Positions 38,115 to 49,540 of a DNA stretch of 64,000 nucleotides are shown one piece after another. Under the pieces are notes generated by a model. That model was not told where the DNA came from, ran no database searches, and worked only from the letters and a program-made list of their open reading frames with translations. Made by a program: the position numbers and the translations under genes. The stretch's first letter is position 1, and every line of letters begins with the position of its first letter. The stretch comes from Carposina sasakii (Eukaryota; Arthropoda; Insecta; Lepidoptera; Carposinidae): assembly GCA_014607495.2 (NCBI GenBank), contig CP053160.1:11718001-11782000 (forward strand), given 5' to 3'.

Positions 38115-39266
38115 TTTGTAACTGTAAATCGGCCCATAAGCATCACTTTTTAATACAATCGTAAAGTATTTTAAAATACACAATTATAGTTAATCTATGA
38201 TTATTTGGCAATATGCTGTGGTTATTTTGTTATAATTGGGTTATTTTGTTTTGTTCAATGTTACTGTATTCTTCTTGAGAGTAGTGATATAAAAATAACT
38301 TCTTTGAGTGTTGATTATGTTCTTTAACACCTATGTAAGTCCCCTATTCTTTTTAGTTCAGATTCAGATCATTCTCATGAATATTCTTCTCAAGAATATA
38401 TTACGGATTTGATATTATTACACCTTTAGTTTTGATAGGCATACAAAGGTCCTTGTTCAGCCAACCTTACGTTAAGTGCAAGATGATGTGTGGGTGTATA
38501 TACATAAAGATAATAACTCATTTCGACCCAAAACTCCGTTTATGGTACTTGTATTATGGAGGAAGAGGCGATGTTACTATGAGAGGTCGTAAACAATGTG
38601 TCAGAGGCCAAAGTGATCTTACAGATTTTCTTTGAGGTTTCTTTAACCAAATGTTACCGTTAGCTAAATTAATCATCTTCTGCCAACCTTTATTCTTAGT
38701 AGTTTTTAGCTACTTTAAGGTCCGATTTTTCCAGTCCTCTGATAGCCTTTTTTTTATAAAAAATTTGATGCCGACTTTCTAAAACTTGGCATCAATTTTA
38801 TCCTCGATTCGATCGAGAATTAAATACAATGTAGTTCAATAATTAGAAGGTTGACTTAACTACTTACATACCTATCTTTAACCGAACCTAGCTAAGGATT
38901 CCGGAGCCTACACCCATCTTGGAGGGAAATATTGTTCTAATTAGATTATGGGCTTTCCCGACTTTACCTCAATATTCCAAATATTACTCCAACTAAATGT
39001 ATTTACGGAACGTGGCGGTGATAATAATTGTTTCTTAAGGGAAATTATTGTTAAGTAATGTCTTAGAATATTGAGTTTGGTGTTGGAAATATAAGTTTAC
39101 GATTTGTTAAATTTAACTTGGAAAAATGTAGGGAGTTTTTTAAAATATAAACAAAAATAATGTTTGATTATGTAATTGTAAGGTATAGAAATAAACCCTC
39201 GATTGTCTTGTAGAACATAGGCAATACTAGTAACTATTACGCTATATTTATATATATTTATTTATG

Positions 39267-39399
39267 GGCCGATTTTTCCAATATACAGATAGCCTATCTG
39301 AAGGATAAAGTTAATGTTGACTCTATCTTGATCAAGTTTTAGAGAAAGACGACATTAACATTCTTCAGATAGACTATCTGATCATTGGAAAAATCGGCC
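39267..39399. mobile_element. Foldback MITE with GGCCGATTTTTCCAAT ends
   Basis: Left GGCCGATTTTTCCAATATAC then AGATAGCCTATCTGAAG; right CTTCAGATAGACTATCTGAT then CATTGGAAAAATCGGCC. 133 bp. Related half-copies begin at about 26020 and 38720 (CCGATTTTTCCAG). Confidence 0.8.
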
Positions 39400-39406
39400 T
39401 TTCCTA

Positions 39407-39655
39407 AGGCCGCACTACGGTAAAACCGCCTGACTTTGTGACTAAAGGAAACCAATGGAAGCGGCCGCACTGACGGTTTTTTCCCGCGACTGATTTTATA
39501 ACCGCGTTTTGTTACACGACTAGCGGGTAAAAACAGCGCCTAAATTTGTTGTTCATAGAACTTGTATTGGCGGTTTTTAACCTTAGTGTGTGCGTCTCAA
39601 GCGGTTCTACGGTTACGCGGCTAACCGCTTGCGGGAAAAAACCGTAGTGCGGTCT
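39407..39655. mobile_element. Inverted-repeat MITE with AGGCCGCACTACGGT ends
   Basis: Left end AGGCCGCACTACGGTAAAAC; right end GCGGGAAAAAACCGTAGTGC then GGTCT. A further internal GCGGCCGCACTGACGGTTTT copy sits at about 39460, so the element is compound or nested. About 249 bp, only 7 bases from the preceding foldback element. Confidence 0.7.
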
Positions 39656-39928
39656 GGCACTTTTAATTTAATAGTTACCGCTGTTCATCGCGCTTTAATT
39701 TTTTTACAGCTGCTGACATATCGATTTTATCACTGCCTTTTGTTTTTTTTTAATCCACGTAGACGAGCCATTCAAAATGAGCACTATGTTCGCATTGATA
39801 TCTACCTATAGAGTTGATCAATTGTAATTGCTCGCAATTTCAAACATCATACATATATCGATAATAAGCCACCACAATTTATCTTAAATGCAGGACTAGA
39901 CAATAAAATTTACAAATAGAAACTCCTT

Positions 39929-39946
39929 GCTCCTCCTCCTCCTCCT
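39929..39946. repeat. TCC microsatellite
   Basis: Five to six TCC units in otherwise AT-rich DNA. Confidence 0.75.
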
Positions 39947-40319
39947 AATTTTAGTTCGTAGGTAGGCAGTATTTATTAGTTATAAAAAATATTGTACAAA
40001 AATTAATAATTCAGATTAAATACATTTTCTTGTACTTAAATGCAACTGTCTATTATTTATAATTAAAGGAACTAAAACTGTCATTTTAATTTGGTACCAC
40101 AGATTTTTCTGTGGTTGGTACCTACGTAACCTACAAATAGGTACCTAACCTCTACCTGATCATTTGGTGGTATAACTTCTCTATTTTCAAGTCGGTTAAA
40201 GAGTATAATCGCAAGCAGCGCGTCTACCCTGACTCGCATTGCATAGCAACGGCCAACGATAGCCACTATCACTTGATACCTTGATGCTATAATTATTTGT
40301 TAAAGCTGTCCTGATTATG

Positions 40320-40400
40320 CCAAGGACGTTCATCGCTCGCGACGCGGCGTCCGGCCGCCGGCTTATAAATGCCGTTTTGGCCGAGACAAGCTAATGAATT
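40320..40400 (+). promoter_or_regulatory. GC-rich patch with a TATA-like box
   Basis: A CpG-rich block CGCTCGCGACGCGGCGTCCG then GCCGCCGGC leads straight into TTATAAATGCCG (TATAAA near 40364). It looks like a core promoter or a conserved non-coding element. It is 8.9 kb upstream of the Pgant9-like start and could serve a non-coding first exon; no transcript evidence. Confidence 0.25.
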
Positions 40401-40654
40401 GGATAAAAATTTTAAGCCTTTGTTTGACACGCATAAAGTGAGGTTCGAAATTTCGACCGCCATCTTTATGGTTTGAAGCTAGTTAAGTTTATTTTTGGTG
40501 AACTCTTTTTAATAGGTCCTTTATCGTGCAAATTTTACGTGTATGTTTTTTTCTCTTCTTTATTCAACGGGAATATAGACTACGCTTTTCTGGAATACAT
40601 CAGCTCACTTTATTTAATTTCGTGAATATCGTAAGTCAAGTAAGCAAAATAAAG

Positions 40655-40790
40655 GGGGTTCTCTCAAGCGATAAGCCAGCAACTTGGTCACAGATCTTTT
40701 ACATCTAACCCCGCTATGCTGAATGTGACTGTAAAATTTCAGACGCGATCCTGCAGTTCTTGCTATCCCATATTTTGGAAAACAACTGAG
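40655..40790 (-). repeat. Family D repeat, minus-strand copy
   Basis: CTCTCAAGCGATAAGCCAGC, AACTTGGTCACAGATCTTTT, ACCCCGCTATGCTGAATGTG, GCGATCCTGCAGTTCTTGCT: the inverse of the 63350 copy with a middle block better kept. Confidence 0.7.
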
Positions 40791-40965
40791 TATAAAGTTA
40801 AAGTTTAACCCATTCGTTGGTTATAAAGTCTCTCATTAAGCGCGATCATTAGGCTTTGATAGGTACGGCCATAAAGCACATACAGAGGAGAGCTGTAAAT
40901 GTAGTCTCGAGATCACCAATCGCTTAGTATGCTTACTAGTTAACATTCTGCATTGGACTAAACTT

Positions 40966-41066
40966 CCCTCATCATCATTATCATCAGGCTATTGTAGTCC
41001 ACTGCTGGACGTAGGCCTCCTCAGGGCACGCCAAAAGACTGCCATGGGGGGTATTTCCCTCAATAC
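40966..41066 (-). mobile_element. Family A retroposon, truncated copy A6
   Basis: CATCATCATTATCATCAGGC then TATTGTAGTCCACTGC, ending near CTGCCATGGGGGGTATTTCC. About 100 bp of the 3' end. Confidence 0.75.
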
Positions 41067-44000
41067 CATTGTAATACCATACTATTTTCACTTTAACTAA
41101 CAAACGGTAGAACACCACTTGACAAAGCAACAATATTGTAAGGTTGTGTTTTCTATTCTGCCTGTAACATTGTTTTCACGAATAGAATGACACTCATCTT
41201 AAGGTCTTTGTATTTGTCCCATAGTACGGTGAACTAAAGTGGAATAACAAAAACGCTGAACCTCCGGACAATCGGAATGCTCGAGCATTATTCTACAAAT
41301 GACAGGTGATTAAGTAGTCTGCCCATCCAATAGTCAAACATCGCCTCGCTTTGATATCTTTAGGAATATAATTTTTTAATTCCAATAGCGATGCTTCTTC
41401 TTTTGTGTGTGTGTATGTTCTCGCTAACTTAATTTAATTTATGATATAGAATAAGAAACCTATCAGAAGGTTTAAAGGGAAAAAGGAATGGAAGATAGGA
41501 ATTTGTCTAGTAGTTCGTCTGAGCCTGTCGTACTACCAGCTTGCTTGTGCGCCGATTGGATCTACAATTGTCGTAAACGCCTTGGTGTGGTATTGCGGAT
41601 AGGTTAAATCACGAATGAATAGGTAGAATCAACTAAATCTGGACTCCTTTTAAGGTCAATACAACTTTATACCATGACTTTGGAATAGGCAACTGTAAGA
41701 AGAACAACTTTACACGACGCAATACTAAAGCAGTTTCATCAGTGAATGATGGCCCTTACGTAGTGCAGCATGCGCCCATTTTTCATATAAAATAGCCATT
41801 AGAAAATGGTTTTTTGTTTCGTGCATTTCAGTGGCGTGTCGTCCAATCGAGGGAGAAAGTAATTTAAGTTGTGTCACTGCCAGTCGGGTCCCGTACCTTC
41901 GTCGCGAATACATTAAACACGTAGCGGTCGGCTGGAACGTGTTTGCCTATGGGGAAACTTGTTATGGATTTTCTGGGTTGTTTTTTCGGTAGGTAGTTAG
42001 TTTAGGTAGTTAGTTTCAGAAGTTATTGCGTGTCTTCTCAAAATGTAATTAATTACTCTTGTCTTTATTAGATAGATCAGATTCCTAGCAAATGTTTATT
42101 TTATTTAACATGCATTTCCAGATACACATTTTGAGTTTCCAAATATTATAATGTCCAAAATCAAGACAAAAGCAAAAATAAGTGATAGCGTAGTGCATGA
42201 GATGCGGACAGGACATCATCAATTATTTAGTACCGTATTTTTCAATACTCGTACTCGCATCAGTATCATCCAATTTTAATCTAAATGACTACCAAAATAA
42301 TATTGGATCAATAAATTTCATTTAACGGACTTATGATTGACAGGACTATGGCGGTTGCCTGACGAAGGATGATTAAAGTTTTTATTTTGAGTACCTATTA
42401 TTTATATTTGTTTATACTAATTAATATATATAGGTGTATTTTACTGTACGATATTATTACTGAAAATATTTGGTTGTGTATATTTACCTTTATTAAAGTC
42501 GAAACTTCATTTCTGGCATATTATCCGCAAGAAAAGAATGCAGTTTATCTCGTTTGGTAGTTTCAAAGGAAATCCGTAAGAAATGCACTTGAAAATCTCA
42601 TACAAGAGCACAAAGTCAGTAAAATAACTCTCCAACTTAGTAACTAGGTTTGTGCCAAGGATATACGAAAAGTTTACACCTGGTCGCGTTCTTGTTGCTA
42701 CCTTGTTACTATGTAGGAGAGCGTATTTGTGAAACATAAGAGTATAGGTACTTAGGTACATTTTCATTTTACAATATAATACTTAGGTATCTTTGTAGGT
42801 GCTACATTTAGAGTACCTATTAAATATCTGCTGCAAAATTTTGCCATACAGCTATTTGTTACTCGTAGTTTATTACATGCAAGATCTGCTTCACTGTCTC
42901 TCGATCTATCGACTAAATTCGACCGATGACTTACCCCACCCATCGAATTTCTATAATATGAAGTAAATACTTTGCTTTGATTGCCAAAATATTTCTCCAC
43001 AGTTGTCTCGCTAAGGTTTTTGCAATTTCATCACACTAATTGTCGACTTATCACTAAAATGAACTTATTCATCATTCGTCAACTTATCATTAATCCAATC
43101 TAAATCTAACATGTACCTACCTACATACTTATTCAAGAAAGCTGCAATCACAAATTTAAAACAGCAGTATGTACTTATAGCAGCATATAGAAATACGCAT
43201 CCAGCTGTTCCCGGAGAGCGGTTGCAACAAATTTATGTCTTGTGCAACAAATTTATCCTAAAACATATGTTTGGACTGTCTACGACTTGACACTACGGTG
43301 CAGTTTCTGGAATTGCCTTTTGCGCCTGTGTTATGTAAAGTTTGCGAGAAACATTCTGTTTGCAAATCATGTAGTTTTTTATGAAATGTGATGTACTCAG
43401 GAAGTTCAATAGCATTGTCGCCTTTTCTATTCGCATATGTAATGAAAAATTCTTCAAATGTTAGGAATAAGTAGGTATTTCAAATAGGTGAAATTGGTTA
43501 GCACTATTATCTGGAATCTTCGATTTATTCGTCCGTTAATATCTCTTAATCTATATCTTATTCATGAATTTATTTTTAAAGGGTTTATGTAGGTGGTAAA
43601 TTACTCTTTTCGTATTTATTTTTAAATATATACCTATTAAAACAATATTAAAAACAAGTTATTACCCTGTTTATGCAGTCTGTCTAGTATAACAAGTAAT
43701 CATGAAGTTGATTTTTTCCCAGGATGTTGAGTTCATTGACTCGCACTTTTATGATAATCGCAGTTATTTTATTATCAGTATTAATTCTTTTGAGCATATT
43801 TCTATTTCCTGCCTTGAGAGCAATCATTGGATATTTACCTATATATGGTACTATGCTATTTGCACCCAAGTCATAAGCTTTTTGGTAGATATTTTATGCA
43901 AATTTCTTTCAAAATTTTTATACTATCTAGATATTATTTATACTGCTAATAATTTAACTTTCTGCTGTACCTATTGCTCTTCTTGCTGCATATCATTCAT

Positions 44001-45045
44001 CATTTTGCTAAGGCTATTTTTAGCATCTACTGGGATAACTGCTATGCGTAAGACTAGAAGCGCTAGATTAATGAGCCACAATAACATAGTGAGTGGTCTC
44101 TATACGGCGGCGTCTACGATTCTCATGGTACACTTAGTATACATTCTCGACAAACTGCTATAGGTTTCAAATTATTTACTTGGGTTGAGCTGATCCTGCA
44201 ACTTGGAAATATGCCAAGATGGCGAGATATTCATTAATCGAATAAATATCATTACTAAAACATAGCGCGAACGTTACAATAATCCGATTATGTAGGGAGT
44301 TTCTCACCGAACAATGGAATATAGTCATTAGTCAATACGGGCTGTTGTGCAATTAATTGCTGGAGAGCTTTTTGCTCTAGCTAAGACATATCTGTTCTTG
44401 ATTGACACTTAATTACCTATAACATTTTTTGTAATAATTCCTAGTGATTTTATCTGCTGCTCCACGGTTTTACTAAAACATGCTGGCGGGTTCTCTTCTC
44501 AAGCACGCCGTAAGTGTCAAACAAGGAATTCAAGATATGCAATGGTTTCTGCATGACTATAAAATTTAGATTTGATAAAACCCTATAAAGTTCTAAACTT
44601 GTAGCAGCTTCTTGAAATTAAACGATTCAGATGGAGAAGATTATTCAGATTTCCTGCTTGTTGGACGAAGCTTAAAATACTACAAAAGTAAATTACTTAT
44701 TGATTTAATGAATTGAATACATTACAAAAACTACTTTCATCATAAATAATTAATGCACTTTGCATCTCGCCATTAATCCGCTTATAAAATAGTTAATTGA
44801 TGTTTGGAATGGCAGGGAAGCGTGTCATTCATTAAATGATTCATTCGTTCAATCATTACCGGTTACCGACACTTCATTAGACGATTGTTTACACATATTA
44901 GTACTAATTACCGTGGTTTAGACGTTTTCAGACTTGAGTTCTCATTAATTATAGTAAAATAATAATTAATGATATTATTTTACTTCGATTATAGCCCTAA
45001 CGGATTGCGTGTTTAATTGTATATTTTACAATGGTCTAATTATAC
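41067..45045. other. No supported gene; longest simple ORF of the upstream half
   Basis: A 153-codon + frame at 43702-44163 is hydrophobic in several stretches but has no motif, no bias and no neighbour exons. The opposite strand of the same stretch shows protein-like pieces broken between frames (see findings). 41740-41960 is GC-richer without coding signal. Confidence 0.4.
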
Positions 45046-45208
45046 CAAATTAATTAATCTTATCATTTTATTTTCAAACGATTCAAAATATCAATAGTTT
45101 AATTACTTGCGAATAAAAATATTCATATCGAAGATTCATTTATAGCATCAAGAGCTATCATTTTTGAATCGTTTGAAAATATAATGATAAGATTATGTAA
45201 TTAATTTG
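45046..45208. mobile_element. AT-rich foldback element
   Basis: Left arm CAAATTAATTAATCTTATCA then TTTTCAAACGATTCAAAA; right arm TTTTGAATCGTTTGAAAATA then AATGATAAGATTATGTAATT. Arms of about 45 bases, 163 bp in total, no ORF. Confidence 0.7.
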
Positions 45209-47508
45209 ATAATATTTAAGGCATAATAAAAGTTAACGCACGATAAAAATTACCGCTCTCAAACAGTGTTACATTAAATTACTGGCTTATATTTATTGGA
45301 TTTCTTAAATTGGGGTACCTAATGCAATTTTAAAATAAATTAAATTTAACCTGATATTTTGAATAAATAAAACCAGCACTTTTTTAAACAATTTGCTTGA
45401 AGTGAATCCGTGACCATTTTAGACGATTCTAGAAACATTTGTTACAAATGGTACCCTTGTAAAATTTTAAATATTCCAAGCAGGTTATTATTCAAACAGT
45501 CTTTTGTGATCGCCCTGTGAAAAAATCCAAAGTTTTCTTCGAGCCCACTTTTTTTCCTAATTAAGTTTCTGTCTCCGCCTCATTGAATTTAAATTCTGTT
45601 GGGCCCCTGCAAGCGAACAACATTTCTTTCTTATGAAAAAAATATTTTACTTCTGTATAAAAATTAGAAAGTTACTTCGATTCTTGAAGATTTTATGACA
45701 AAAATATGTCGTTATACGAATTCCATCGGGGGATGTCAAATTAGCTCATTTTTATCTTCGTTTATCGCTACCATCTTTTTTATCCCAGTGTCTGTTTTAA
45801 TAATCCCTTTTGGCGAGATAATGGCACATATTCCTGACTTATCCCTTGTTACAGTTAATTTGATTAATTTTGCTTTGAAGATTTCGATAGGTTTAAAATC
45901 GATTTTATCTTATCATCGACAGATAACAGATTTACTTCACTTATTTAATTGGGAAGTACTTTTTTGAGATATACGCCAACGTAAAAATAATGCTCATTTT
46001 AGCAAACGGTACGAGTATTATTATTATGCAATCCAAATCAGAAACGAATAGAAATGCGTTTTTGCTAAATCTGCAATTTGTAAATAACTGTACTGAATTG
46101 GAAAACATAGTCTTATGAGCATAGACTGTGATTACTTCTAACTACATAGTTATTTATCCGGTAGTAATGACACAAATTACCATATAACGCCGTCGTGACT
46201 GATGGGAAGTAGGTACATATTCTGTGCGGGTCATGGTCGCTGCGCTCAATCATCGAAGAGCACACTACATCGGCAGAACCACGGCAGAAGTTAATTTCCT
46301 TTTAATATCTGAATCGTGAACTAAAGTATAATTAAAACAAAAAGTCAAATTTCACATCAACTATATTCTTAAATTAATCTCTCATTATCAAAGTACTTAT
46401 GTTTCAGATCTGGAAAGTTACAACAACGATCAATGGTTTAATCATTAGTCGGTCTCAAATTAGTGTGAGGTTGGTACCTAAATTAAATAGCATATGCCGT
46501 TACAATGTCACAAGCCAGAGAGTGTTGGTATAGTGTGGACTTAATTTTTGACATAGACATGTTGACAATGTCAACAGTTTCGGAATGTTTTCTGAGAATT
46601 TTCGTAACACGTTCGTTCGTACATTCACACCATTGATAAAATATTGCAACAAACATTTTCTTGAAACATGAACCAATATGAAGTGATAATTTGCAGTTTT
46701 CAAATTTTTCTTTCATACATAAATAACATAAAAAATAACTAAAATAATCTAATTTCTAATGAGAGTACTATTGTTCATCAAGAAATATTTAGTTTTAAAT
46801 ATTACTTTTTGATAACAACGACCTATTCACTGTCTTATAAATAAATAATACAAAATTGTTGGTAGTTAAAACCGACATTGTCATTGTGACATTGTGGGTT
46901 AACCATTTAATTAAAATTGTTTGCAATTTCACGAAGTTGAGGGATTTCAAAATGGCGACGTAAAGTGATGCAGGTATTTGCTTAATTTAAAGTTTTAGCT
47001 TCACCTTGAAGATTGAAACTTAGAATGCAACCGCTTTAGTGACATCTTGAATATATTTTAGATGTACTTTTGAGGACTGCTAATATAGTTATAGTACGTA
47101 AAAACAAAATAGAAATACATAACATCTTGTCATAGTTTTTGTACCAATGTCGATCAAATACAAGTTTACTAATGAGATAAAAAAAAACATAATAGACTCT
47201 GAAATAAGATTATAATGTAATAGGTTTACGTGTGTTAATACATAATACATGTAAGTACCTACATTTTATACATGCACAATAATTTACAAAAGTTTCGCGT
47301 ATATTTCGATGGATGTACGTGGCTAATGCTTATGAATGTTTTAAATCTGTGCCATATATCGGCTCTAGATAAGCCCCTTTCGAAGTTGCGCATGAATTTA
47401 TAGCTACGAAATGTTCTTTGATATTCGCGAGAATTTCATGGCCCACTACACAATGCGAAGAATTAAATTTCATTGACATTGATACGATTTTTATATTTAA
47501 AACGTTTT
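45209..47508. other. No gene seen
   Basis: AT-rich. A 90-codon hydrophobic + frame at 45695-45967 has no motif I recognise. Confidence 0.5.
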
Positions 47509-47520
47509 ATGATAATTAAA

Positions 47521-47654
47521 TCGGTCACCAACTCGCCTGCCCAGCGTGGTGACTATGGGCAAAACCTCCCTGTGACAGTAGCCTTATGGCGTGCCCTGGG
47601 GGAGGCCTACGTCCAGCAGTGGACTGCAATAGGCTGAAGAAGAAGAAGAAGAAG
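47521..47654 (+). mobile_element. Family A retroposon, 5'-truncated copy A7
   Basis: 134 bp with an AAG tail, flanked by the perfect 12-bp TSD ATGATAATTAAA (47509-47520 and 47655-47666). Confidence 0.88.
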
Positions 47655-47813
47655 ATGATAATTAAAACCTATTTGTATTAAAATAAAACAACTGTAAACT
47701 CAATATTTTCTTTACCGCCCGGGTCAGGATAACGAATCGATTGTACCATATTCTATTGTGTCATATAAATGATTTATTGAATGATACTATTTGGATAACA
47801 AAATAGTATTACG

Positions 47814-47932
47814 GCCAATTTCAATACAAGAGATCAAAAAGAATCTCGGATTTATTTATTCCTTATTTGAAATTTTGTATAAAAACAATGGAAGATTAAA
47901 TCTGAGATATGCAGAAAATCTCTCAAGATCAG
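47814..47932. repeat. Two-copy repeat, copy 2
   Basis: TCAATACAAGAGATCAAAAA then GAATCTCGGA, AAATTTTGTATAAAAACAA and GAGATATGCAGAAAATCTCT; same order as 3317-3417. Origin unknown. Confidence 0.55.
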
Positions 47933-49285
47933 TTATGGAAATTGGCTGTAAGTATTGTTTGCCACTACAGTGGTACACACATAGGCATATGAAAATAAAA
48001 ATTTCATACTCCTTTGCGCTTTGATGATGACATCCGTTTAGTTTCACATATATATAATCTCTTTTTTCTTGAAACGTATTATACTTAAGTATTTTTTATC
48101 CCAATAACTTTTTGACAGAGAAGACCTCCATCAATTTTGATTTATTTATCGCCCTAATTAATCTATTCATAAAATTTCGGAGTAATGGTGGTCTTTATCT
48201 GATTTTTTTCTTGTTACAGATATTGGTGCCAGATATCGATATTCAGGATCAGTAATATTTCAGAAAGGTGAGGAAAACTTTATTATCTTATGACACTTTA
48301 TAACTACCTACTTCCACCCTGGGCATAGGTTCTTGCCCTTTGTTCCCTGTTAGCCTAAGCCTTTCTAGGGCAAAGATGATAGCTTTATAATAGCTTCTAG
48401 TTCGCATCCATCCGTGTTGACTCCAAGCGCTATATATTTAAATTTTATCGTACTTATAATTTATGATCATTACATTTATTAATAAAAAATAAATGAAGTC
48501 TAAATAATAGAAACAAACGCCGATAGTCCCAGAAAAAAAAAAGGTACGAAGTATTAACAGTCTTGCCGAAATCCCGTTTAAAAATTTTTAGATTTCGTTA
48601 GCATTCCTTAGAGTTGGCACCTCTGGTTTACAAATTGCAGTACGCCCGTCTGAATAATGGCATCGAGGGGCAGCCCTGATAATGTACAGGGCGGGTCGAT
48701 CCATCAGTCCTGTAGACCGTATTTCCTCAAAAATAGATGTTATGTTAAAAACGCAAGGAAATTGGAATTTAGCACGGCTTCCTAATCTTTTGAACTTAGT
48801 GGCAAGGGATTGACTACATACTTTGATACAATTTCTCAGTTATATTTGTGGAATACATTAGATTTGTGAACTTATTATAATATATAACTTAATGTTAAGT
48901 TTAATTAAGTATTAAACTAAATTAATAATAATTAAATTTTACAATTCATTTCAGATTCCACATGAAAACTCGAAGAACTCATTCATATTTCCGAAATGAA
49001 ACAAAGGACTAGAAAGAAAATCGAAATTATTTGGCGATAAGATAGATTCATAGTCAAATGATCCTCCAAGTCATGTAAATGTAGAAGATAGAAGAGCTTC
49101 ATATCTAACAGGCATATCTAGATATATCAACTGGAAGAACATTCTAGACATATCTCTTTATTTGATACTAGTCACTATTGTGATGATAGATAGTGTTAAC
49201 GATTTTGCTCAAACTCTGTAAAAATAAAGAATATTAGTTTTAATTTTAATAGAACTAAACACTAATTTTGTTTAGTTCTCGTTAG
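47933..49285. other. Upstream flank or 5' intron of the Pgant9-like gene
   Basis: No coding signal. If the acceptor at 49285 is used, this is the end of an intron after a non-coding first exon; otherwise it is the promoter region. No convincing TATA or initiator near 49309 was seen. Confidence 0.45.
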
Positions 49286-49297
49286 ATGACGAAGTAA
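49286..49297 (+). other. Minimal upstream ORF in the probable 5' leader
   Basis: ATG-ACG-AAG-TAA lies 12 bases before the main start codon and in a different frame. If 49285 is a splice acceptor, this 3-codon ORF opens the exon. It may slightly lower initiation at 49309; this is inference only. Confidence 0.35.
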
Positions 49298-49308
49298 AGA
49301 AGGCGAAA

Positions 49309-49540
49309 ATGAAATTATTTGCAATGTTTTTCCTGCGGAGACGGACGCTGATCCTCAAAGCTATATTGCTGGTGACTGCTTTATGGTTTATGATAGCTCT
49401 GTTAACGGCAAATAGCGAGAGCAGAAACGCTATAGTGCCGGCAGTAGAATACGAAGATGCGGATGCTAAACCTCTAAAAGTGGCTAAACACACGCAATCG
49501 AAGAAGAAGAACGATGTTTATAGCAACAATTTGTCTGATG
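49309..49540 (+). CDS. Pgant9: Pgant9-like exon 1: start codon, membrane anchor, stem
   Basis: Encodes residues 1-77 plus one base (phase 1). The start ATG at 49309 sits in a good context (AAA before it). Residues 2-12 are short with three arginines, followed by a hydrophobic stretch at about 14-32, the layout of a type II Golgi anchor with the catalytic part in the lumen. The rest is Lys-, Ala- and Asn-rich stem. The donor GTAAGA lies at 49541. A pyrimidine-rich stretch ending in TTAG at 49285 could be the acceptor of an upstream non-coding exon, which would make this exon start at 49286. Confidence 0.85.

Noticed and set aside
43702..44163. 153-codon hydrophobic + frame as a membrane protein gene
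   Set aside because: No family motif or exon context; the opposite strand looks more protein-like, though broken.
47636..47654. AAG microsatellite as an independent repeat
   Set aside because: It is the 3' tail of family A copy A7, inside its TSDs.
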